Assembly (NCBI GenBank): GCA_029865665.1
Contig: JARXAV010000212.1
Span: 1 to 7,524 of the forward strand
Direction of reading: 5' to 3'
Source of the DNA: Flectobacillus sp.
GTDB taxonomy: Bacteria; Bacteroidota; Bacteroidia; Cytophagales; Spirosomataceae
Length of the DNA stretch: 7,524 bases
Part shown: piece by piece, positions 1 to 4,914 of the stretch
How the letters are laid out: each line of letters begins with the position of its first letter
Position numbering within the stretch: the first letter of the stretch is position 1
Translations under genes and position numbers: made by a program
Notes under the pieces: model-generated
Databases searched by the model: none
Seen by the model: the letters and a program-made list of their open reading frames with translations, nothing else
What the model was told of the DNA's origin: nothing

Positions 1-657
1 GGATTTTAAATTACTTAGACAATATTGTTGCGTATTATTCCCTGTCTATAGACGAGAAAAATACTAATTTGATACGTGATAGTTGATTAATTGTTGAATA
101 AACAAAAAGTCAACTCTAAAATGGAAACAAATAAGGAGTTTAGTAGATATTCACTATAACAAAATCATAGAACACCAAGCGTCCTATTTGATAAGAAAAC
201 GGAAGAAGTATTTTATAAATGCAGCTACTGAAAAAATCAGAACTTTGCCGAACAAGGGCGGAAATCGACACGTAGAAGTTTATTGTTTTTTAGGCAACTA
301 ACAATATTACTACGGCATTTATTAAACTAATTTCTAACTACTTTTGGCTAACAAATTTCTATTTTATTTATTTTCACTTTATTTAGATTCAGAAATATTA
401 CAAGTTAAGGAATACTTATTCATTTATATACATTAAAAACTTAGTGCATTCACAAAAAATGTGCCAAACTATGAGAAAATAACATTTTTTCTGCATTTTA
501 TTTAGTCCACTTTTATCGCTTCACATTGGCACAAATATTAACATTTTTTACCACTCTACAAAACTTGTAACCTATTGATTTAGGGATTATTAGTATACGG
601 CAAAAACAATCTTTATTATATCCTATTCTTCATTAGAATCCAACAAATCGTAATCAT
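1..657. other. AT-rich intergenic region without a convincing gene
   Basis: This stretch lies downstream of the HupE-like gene and is clearly richer in A+T than the coding part of the window. I see no open frame with a plausible start and family resemblance. The longest frame I traced on the plus strand (98-301) is open for 67 codons but contains no ATG. Small structures present are a 10-bp perfect palindrome GTCTATAGAC (44-53), an inverted repeat TGTGCCAA/TTGGCACA (460-467 and 526-533) and a 10-bp direct repeat AACATTTTTT (481-490 and 540-549). No clear terminator follows the HupE-like gene; a 5-bp stem at 625-639 lacks an adjacent T-run. Confidence 0.6.
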
Positions 658-1263
658 CTATTTTTTATCACTAAAAAGTTGTAACGTTATCAGCATCAGG
701 CCCATTCCTGCAACAATCCCAGATAGAATTAATTTCCATTCTTGCTTTTTGACGTTAAATCCATCACAAATAATGGTCGATATTGTTAATGTTACGAGCA
801 CAATTAGCAACTGACCTATTTCTAGTCCAATATTGAACGACAAAAGCGGTTGCCAAATGTTACTACCTCCCAGTAATAAGCTTTTCAGGTACGTTGAAAA
901 ACCCATTCCATGAACAATTCCACACAATAAGGCAAAAGGGTAACGAATATAGGATTTGGAAGGTACTTCTGAATTATACTTGGGGAATTTGTAAACGAAG
1001 TTTATCATACAGGTAATCACAATAGTAATCGGAATAAACAGCTCTACCAATGTTGAATTAAATTCAATAAGGCTTAAAGTCGCTAAAGCTAAGGTGATTG
1101 AATGCCCAATTGTAAAGGCTGTAGCCAGAAAAGCTACGGTTTTCCAATCTTTTAGTCTATAGATTGCACAAAGTGCAATAACAAAAAGAATATGATCTAA
1201 CCCTTTGAGAGCAATAATATGTTCAAAACCCAACTGAAGATATACTTGTATTTCAGAAACCAT
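658..1263 (-). CDS. HupE/UreJ-family multi-pass membrane protein
   Basis: A 201-residue integral membrane protein with about six hydrophobic segments (roughly 21-36, 42-64, 71-91, 107-125, 139-165, 176-198). It matches the HupE/UreJ_2 type common in Bacteroidota. Family-like motifs are GFEH (12-15), GLDHILF (21-27), FTIGHSITL (50-58), HGMGF (118-122) and FNIGLEIGQ (143-151). HupE and UreJ proteins are linked to nickel or cobalt uptake for hydrogenase and urease, and the conserved His, Asp and Glu residues would suit a metal permease. The substrate of this branch is not established. No hydrogenase or urease gene is present here. It starts with ATG and ends with TAG, 62 bp beyond bioA on the same strand, so it may be read through from the bio operon, but a strong hairpin lies in between. 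Family assignment is fairly secure; function is open. Confidence 0.85.
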   Translation of the reverse strand: MVSEIQVYLQLGFEHIIALKGLDHILFVIALCAIYRLKDWKTVAFLATAFTIGHSITLALATLSLIEFNSTLVELFIPITIVITCMINFVYKFPKYNSEVPSKSYIRYPFALLCGIVHGMGFSTYLKSLLLGGSNIWQPLLSFNIGLEIGQLLIVLVTLTISTIICDGFNVKKQEWKLILSGIVAGMGLMLITLQLFSDKK

Positions 1264-1299
1264 AAATTAAAAATGAAGATTGTAAGGTATGATCGAATT

Positions 1300-1332
1300 A
1301 GTCTAAATCAGGATTTGATCCTAATTTAGACT
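1300..1332 (-). other. Strong hairpin spanning the bioA stop codon
   Basis: A nearly perfect inverted repeat centred on 1316. A 9-bp arm AGTCTAAAT (1300-1308) pairs with ATTTAGACT (1324-1332), then one C/A mismatch, then AGGAT (1310-1314) pairs with ATCCT (1318-1322) around a 3-nt loop. The bioA stop codon (1326-1328) lies inside one arm. No T-run follows on either strand, so it is not a standard intrinsic terminator. It could be a 3' stabilising or processing structure between bioA and the HupE-like gene, or a protein-binding palindrome. The structure is seen directly; its role is inferred. Confidence 0.7.
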
Positions 1333-2696
1333 CGCAAAGTAGCAAAAAATTCGTCAATACTATCATAAATATAATTAAGATCTTCGTTCGAAATGCAGTA
1401 GGGAGGTAAAAGGTAAATAACATTGCCTAAAGGCCTCAACAAAATACCTTTTTCAAGAAAGAAGTTATAGGCTAAGTCCCTTATATTGCTAAAATATGAA
1501 GTACCACCCAAGGTATTTATTTCTATCACGAGAATAGTTCCTTTCAAGCGAATATCTATAATCTTGTCACGATTGGCTGTCTCAAAACGATTGATGAACT
1601 GCCTATGTGATAGATGAATGCGTTCAATGCTTTCTTGTGTTTCGGGAGCAAACAATAAATCTAGGCTTGCTAAAGCGACTGTACAAGCTAAAGGATTAGC
1701 TGTAAAAGAATGGCTATGAAATAGCGTTTTACGTCGATCTTCTGATAAAAAAGCTTCGTAAATTTTTTCTGTACACGAAGTAGCACCCAAAGCCATAGCT
1801 CCGCCAGTAAGTCCCTTTGATAAGCAGATAATATCAGGCTTAGTTTCGATATAGTCTGTGGCAAACATTTTACCCGTTCTATAAAAACCAGTCATAATTT
1901 CATCTGCAATGGTTATCACTTGGTGTTGTTTCGCTAGACTAACCAATTTGTCTAATACCTCAGGTTCGTACATCACCATCCCCCCTGCTCCCTGAATTAG
2001 TGGTTCAAAAATAAAGGCAGCAATCTGGTCTGATTCCAGCATCAACGCTTCCATCTGCTCCAATGCCTTACTGGCTCCATCACCAGCAGGTACTGCTAGG
2101 TAAATCGTTTCATATAAGAAGGAATCAAAAGGGGCATTAAATCCAGATTTCGCACCAACTGACATCGTACCGAAGGTATCTCCATGATACCCATTTTCAA
2201 GAGCAATAATCTTGGTTCGCTTGGTTTGGCCTTGATTATGAAAATACTGAATAGCCATTTTCAAGGCAACCTCAATCGAGGTAGAACCGTTATCAGAATA
2301 GAAAATACGACTGTGGTTCTCTGGTAATACTTCTAATAAGCGTTCGGCTAGGCGTACGGCAGGCTCGTGTGTAAACCCTGCAAAAATTACCTGCTCCAGT
2401 TTAAGAAACTGTTCTGCAACTTTTTGAGCGAGGTAAGGATGTGAATGTCCATGTAAATTGACCCACCATGAAGCAATGGCATCAATATACCGTTTTCCAT
2501 TTTCATCATAAAGATAAACTCCTTCTCCACGAACAATGGGGATAGAGAATGGAGCTGTATAGTGTTGTGTAAACGGATGCCACAACACCTTCGAATCTCG
2601 CTGGCTCAAACTTGTTACTACAGGATTTGTAATATGTTCAACAGGATATTCTAAATGTTCATCAATTACAAAAGATGGATTTGAAGACTGTGGCAT
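1326..2696 (-). CDS. bioA: Adenosylmethionine- or lysine-8-amino-7-oxononanoate aminotransferase (DAPA synthase)
   Basis: A class III PLP-dependent aminotransferase that converts KAPA to 7,8-diaminononanoate in biotin synthesis; cytosolic. Visible features are WHPFTQ (39-44), SWW (76-78), the GSTS cofactor phosphate region (137-140), YHGDTFG (170-176), DE of DEIMTGF (265-266), the Schiff-base lysine K294 in SKGLTGG, HSHSFTANPLAC (327-338) and R421 in RPLGNVIYLLPPY, which aligns with the substrate carboxylate-binding arginine of the E. coli enzyme. At the position of E. coli Tyr17 it has Phe42, and it has HSHS where E. coli has HGPT; both resemble the B. subtilis lysine-using enzyme. The ATG at 2694-2696 gives 456 residues and a 35-nt overlap with bioD. 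An in-frame TTG at 2607-2609 (residue 30) would give 427 residues, close to the usual length, without overlap. I keep the ATG but the start is uncertain. Confidence 0.95.
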   Translation of the reverse strand: MPQSSNPSFVIDEHLEYPVEHITNPVVTSLSQRDSKVLWHPFTQHYTAPFSIPIVRGEGVYLYDENGKRYIDAIASWWVNLHGHSHPYLAQKVAEQFLKLEQVIFAGFTHEPAVRLAERLLEVLPENHSRIFYSDNGSTSIEVALKMAIQYFHNQGQTKRTKIIALENGYHGDTFGTMSVGAKSGFNAPFDSFLYETIYLAVPAGDGASKALEQMEALMLESDQIAAFIFEPLIQGAGGMVMYEPEVLDKLVSLAKQHQVITIADEIMTGFYRTGKMFATDYIETKPDIICLSKGLTGGAMALGATSCTEKIYEAFLSEDRRKTLFHSHSFTANPLACTVALASLDLLFAPETQESIERIHLSHRQFINRFETANRDKIIDIRLKGTILVIEINTLGGTSYFSNIRDLAYNFFLEKGILLRPLGNVIYLLPPYCISNEDLNYIYDSIDEFFATLRV

Positions 2697-3288
2697 AATG
2701 GCTTACGAGTGATGGGGTTATTTCTGAATGCTCTTCCACTTTTGCAAGTAAAGGCAACTTGGTATGATTTAAAATAAAGGATTCGGTAGCGGGGTTTGAT
2801 AAACCATTAAAAATTAATCCTTTAATGGCAATTCCTCTACTTTGTAACAAATGTACCGATAACAGGGTGTGATTGATACTCCCTAAGTAGTTTCTTGTGA
2901 CTAACACTACGGGCAAATTAAATTTTTCAATCAGGTCGATATTTAGCACGTCGTTATTCAAAGGTACCATCAAGCCACCAGCGAGTTCCACGACTAAGGG
3001 TGCTGTTGTCTGAGGCAACTGAAAATCTTCTACTTCAATCGTAACACCATCTATTTCAGCGGCAGCATGGGGAGAAAGCGGTTGAGTTAAACGATATGCT
3101 TCTGGATAAAATACAGATTTCTGATTGGTAACTAATCCTTTAACGGTGTCTGTATCGGTATAATCAAGTCCTCCTGATTGAATGGGTTTCCAATAATTAG
3201 CTTCAAGTGCTTCCACTAAAATACTTGATATAAATGTTTTACCTATTTCGGTACCAATGCCTGCGACGATAAATTGATTTGATGCCAT
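2662..3288 (-). CDS. bioD: ATP-dependent dethiobiotin synthetase
   Basis: Converts 7,8-diaminononanoate, CO2 and ATP to dethiobiotin, the step before biotin synthase; cytosolic, normally a dimer. The 208-residue protein is a little shorter than the E. coli enzyme (about 225). The P-loop is GIGTEIGKT (10-18) with K17. The KPIQSGG segment (34-40) holds the conserved Lys34 next to Pro35, D47 matches the metal-binding aspartate region, and LGSINHTLL (135-143) matches the conserved LGxINH segment. The usual EGAGG motif reads ELAGG here (101-105), a Leu in place of the first Gly; the catalytic-region Glu101 is kept. ATG start (3286-3288), 11 nt after the bioF stop. The final 35 nt overlap the proposed bioA start. 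No ribosome-binding sequence is visible; the upstream stretch is almost pure A/T, usual for Bacteroidota. Confidence 0.95.
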   Translation of the reverse strand: MASNQFIVAGIGTEIGKTFISSILVEALEANYWKPIQSGGLDYTDTDTVKGLVTNQKSVFYPEAYRLTQPLSPHAAAEIDGVTIEVEDFQLPQTTAPLVVELAGGLMVPLNNDVLNIDLIEKFNLPVVLVTRNYLGSINHTLLSVHLLQSRGIAIKGLIFNGLSNPATESFILNHTKLPLLAKVEEHSEITPSLVSHYATVFKSIFCN

Positions 3289-3299
3289 ATTTTATTTAT

Positions 3300-4466
3300 T
3301 TATAAAGAAGATTCCATCTTTAACGAATGCTGTAACACTTCTTTTATTTGGATGATTTCTGCTTCGGTATTGAAACTGTGTAAACAAATTCTCAAGCGTT
3401 CCTTACCTTTTGGAACAGTTGGCGAAAGAATAGGTCTAATATCTAAACCTGCTGTTTGCAAACGACTTGCAAACATACGACATCGCTCATTTCCTGGAAT
3501 AACAATACATTGAATAGCTGAGTGACTATCAATTAATACTAAGCCTTCCAGTGTAGCGAGTTCTTGTTTAAAGAAACGAATAAGTTGATGCAAGCGTTCA
3601 TTCGAAAAATCGGACGATTGTAACCAATCATAAGCACATTTCACACTAATATGCGTGTGGGTCGGAGCGGCAGTTGTGTAAATAAAAGCTCTTGCAAAAT
3701 TAATCAGATAAGAACGCAGTAGATTACTCCCCAAGACAATTGCTCCGTGGCAACCCAAGGCTTTTCCAAATGTAACGACCCTTGCAAAAATATCATTTTC
3801 TAATCCTAATAAATTTACAAGTCCTCTCCCCTGTTTTTCAAAAACACCAGTTGCATGTGCTTCATCGACGATTAGATTGGCATCATACTCTTTACATACT
3901 GCAACCATTGCCTGTAAATTCGCCTGATCTCCATCCATTGAATATACCGACTCAACTGCCACAAAGATACGATTCACCTCCGTAGAAGACTTTACAAAAT
4001 GGAGTTTTTTAGCCAAATCTTGCACATCGTTATGTTTGAATTTATAACGAGTAGCAAGGCTCAATCTTGCTCCATCAATCATACTTGCATGAATAAGTTC
4101 ATCCGTAATAATGGCATCTCCTTTTTGAGGAATAGATGCCAAAACACCTATGTTAGCATCATATCCTGAGTTGAAAACTAAACCCCGTTCAGCTCTATGG
4201 AAATCAGCAATATACTGTTCTAGGGTTTCTACATAATCTGAATTCCCTGCCAATAAACGAGAACCAGTAGCCCCTATAAGTCGCCTTTCTTGAAGCACCC
4301 CAATTTCATTATCAATAGCTTCCTTTAAGCGTGAAGAACGGGCAAATCCGAGGTAATCATTGGAAGAGCAATCTATCAGAGTGTCTTCTTTTTTCAATGA
4401 CCTAAAAGTGGAGTTTTGCCTGCGTTTTTCTAAACTTTCAAATAAGAAATGTTCAATATCTTTCAC
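3300..4466 (-). CDS. bioF: 8-amino-7-oxononanoate synthase (KAPA synthase)
   Basis: An alpha-oxoamine synthase of PLP fold type I that condenses a pimeloyl thioester with L-alanine to give KAPA, the first ring-assembly step of biotin synthesis; cytosolic. At 388 residues it has normal length. Motifs seen are SSNDYLGF (34-41), GATGSRLLAGN (65-75), FNSGYDAN (98-105), the cofactor-stacking His126, ESVYSMDGD (172-180), DEAHATG (201-207) with Asp201 and His204, the Schiff-base lysine K235 in TFGKALG, and R344 and R357 in the C-terminal domain. The start codon is GTG (4464-4466): the same frame meets a TAA only eight codons upstream with no ATG between, and the next internal Met is residue 129. Related oxoamine synthases (Kbl, serine palmitoyltransferase) share the fold, but the bioD-bioA context supports BioF. 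It is the first gene of bioF-bioD-bioA. Confidence 0.95.
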   Translation of the reverse strand: MKDIEHFLFESLEKRRQNSTFRSLKKEDTLIDCSSNDYLGFARSSRLKEAIDNEIGVLQERRLIGATGSRLLAGNSDYVETLEQYIADFHRAERGLVFNSGYDANIGVLASIPQKGDAIITDELIHASMIDGARLSLATRYKFKHNDVQDLAKKLHFVKSSTEVNRIFVAVESVYSMDGDQANLQAMVAVCKEYDANLIVDEAHATGVFEKQGRGLVNLLGLENDIFARVVTFGKALGCHGAIVLGSNLLRSYLINFARAFIYTTAAPTHTHISVKCAYDWLQSSDFSNERLHQLIRFFKQELATLEGLVLIDSHSAIQCIVIPGNERCRMFASRLQTAGLDIRPILSPTVPKGKERLRICLHSFNTEAEIIQIKEVLQHSLKMESSL

Positions 4467-4499
4467 GATAAAATATATTAATAAAAGTTACTTATGTAT

Positions 4500-4528
4500 T
4501 TGTTTAACAATCATTTGTAAAGGTACAA
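4500..4528. promoter_or_regulatory. Two adjacent inverted repeats, possible bioF operator
   Basis: TTGTTTAACAA (4500-4510) is a perfect 5+1+5 inverted repeat. Four bases further, TTGTAAAGGTACAA (4515-4528) is a perfect 5+4+5 inverted repeat. Both begin with TTGT and end with ACAA, as BirA-type biotin operators do, but the overall arrangement does not match the known TTGTAAACC-N14/15-GGTTTACAA layout. The second repeat covers the proposed bioF -7 box and the first falls about where transcription would start, which is where a repressor would act. The operator role is inferred. Confidence 0.4.
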
Positions 4529-4548
4529 GCTAACGAGAACAAAAATAA
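4518..4548 (-). promoter_or_regulatory. Weak Bacteroidota-type promoter for bioF-bioD-bioA
   Basis: On the minus strand a -7 box TACCTTTA (4525-4518) differs at one base from TAnnTTTG. Twenty bases upstream is TTA (4548-4546) where the -33 box TTG is expected. Spacing is right but both boxes have one mismatch. Transcription would begin around 4511, giving a leader of about 45 nt before the GTG of bioF. Confidence 0.35.
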
Positions 4549-4565
4549 GCTATACGTCACATCTT

Positions 4566-4575
4566 AGATTAATCT
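4566..4575. promoter_or_regulatory. Perfect 10-bp palindrome between the bioF and small RNA promoters
   Basis: AGATTAATCT is self-complementary and sits in the context TTAGATTAATCTTAA (4564-4578). The pattern loosely recalls DtxR/MntR-family metal regulator boxes (TTAGG...CCTAA type). It lies between two divergent promoter candidates, so it could affect either. In AT-rich DNA a 10-bp palindrome can arise by chance; confidence is low. Confidence 0.25.
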
Positions 4576-4632
4576 TAAAACCTATGTTTCTACATGAATT
4601 ATTGACCAAATAATAATTTTATGTTTTAGTTC

Positions 4633-4663
4633 TTGAAATATTCATAAAAACGTGGTAACTTCG
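4633..4663 (+). promoter_or_regulatory. Plus-strand Bacteroidota-type promoter for the candidate small RNA
   Basis: TTG (4633-4635), a 20-nt spacer, then TAACTTCG (4656-4663), which matches TAnnTTTG except for one base. The spacer length is within the 19-21 nt typical of the Bacteroidota primary sigma factor. Transcription would begin around 4668-4670. Its position 32 nt ahead of a strong terminator hairpin on the same strand supports it. Confidence 0.5.
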
Positions 4664-4667
4664 TTCT

Positions 4668-4730
4668 CAATAGGTGTAGAACTATTTACTAAGATTGCCC
4701 AGATGGTTTCTGTCTGGGCAACTTTTTTTT
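4668..4730 (+). ncRNA. Candidate intergenic small RNA of about 60 nt
   Basis: A promoter-like sequence (4633-4663) is followed by about 30 nt of single-stranded-looking sequence and a strong intrinsic terminator (4695-4730). There is no plus-strand protein gene upstream or downstream that this terminator could serve, since all six genes here are on the minus strand. The simplest reading is an independent short transcript. GTTCT (4663-4667) and AGAAC (4678-4682) could form a small 5' hairpin if transcription starts early enough. The 11-codon frame starting in the terminator loop (ATG 4703-4705) is probably accidental. I do not recognise a known family; known Bacteroidota RNAs such as Flavo-1 should be compared. 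An alternative is that the terminator only stops antisense transcription. Confidence 0.45.
4695..4730 (+). terminator. Strong plus-strand intrinsic terminator
   Basis: A perfect 9-bp stem TTGCCCAGA (4695-4703) with TCTGGGCAA (4713-4721), a 9-nt loop that can be tightened by two wobble pairs, then one C and eight T's (4723-4730). On the minus strand no T-run follows the stem, so direction is clearly plus. Confidence 0.85.
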
Positions 4731-4851
4731 ATCAATAGCCCAATTTCATTTACGAACGATAAAAATTAGCTATCAGTTTTCGAAATCTCCATTTTGTATC
4801 AACGCTCCTTTCCTTCTCAAAAAATTTTAATCGCCGAAAAAATCGGATAAC

Positions 4852-4889
4852 ATAAAAATAGCCCCGTTCTCTGCCGAATGAAAACGAGG
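4852..4889 (-). terminator. Intrinsic terminator of feoA-feoB
   Basis: In minus-strand RNA, CCUCGUUUUC (4889-4880) pairs over 10 bp, including two G-U pairs, with GAGAACGGGG (4871-4862) around an 8-nt loop. CTATTTTTAT follows directly (4861-4852). It begins 25 nt after the feoB stop codon. This ends the feo transcript and separates it from bioF. Confidence 0.85.
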
Positions 4890-4914
4890 CCACTATTATT
4901 TTATACGACCATTT

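Larger units (their letters stand above)
4467..4914. other. 448-bp regulatory intergenic region between feoB and bioF
   Basis: Reading along the minus strand, this region holds the feoB terminator (4852-4889), about 120 bp with nothing I recognise, a plus-strand promoter-terminator unit that I call a candidate small RNA (4633-4730), a 10-bp palindrome (4566-4575) and the likely bioF promoter with two inverted repeats (4500-4548). No protein gene fits on either strand. The minus-strand ATG near 4789 opens only eight codons. Confidence 0.7.

Noticed and set aside
98..301. Plus-strand frame open for 67 codons in the left intergenic region
   Set aside because: It contains no ATG, only a late TTG, shows no family I recognise and has no ribosome-binding or promoter sequence. 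It could be a gene remnant but there is no support.
625..639. ATTCT/AGAAT hairpin after the HupE-like gene as terminator
   Set aside because: The stem is only 5 bp, all weak apart from one G-C pair, and no T-run follows directly.
3782..3985. Plus-strand open frame of 67 codons inside bioF
   Set aside because: It is antisense to a well-supported gene with all its catalytic motifs, and its translation resembles no protein.
4697..4712. tRNA-Leu-like beginning GCCCAGATGG
   Set aside because: Only about ten bases agree; no anticodon arm, T arm or CCA end follows, and the sequence folds as a terminator.
4833..4846. CCGA-AAAAA-TCGG small hairpin downstream of the feoB terminator
   Set aside because: Only four pairs and no consistent signal around it; likely chance.
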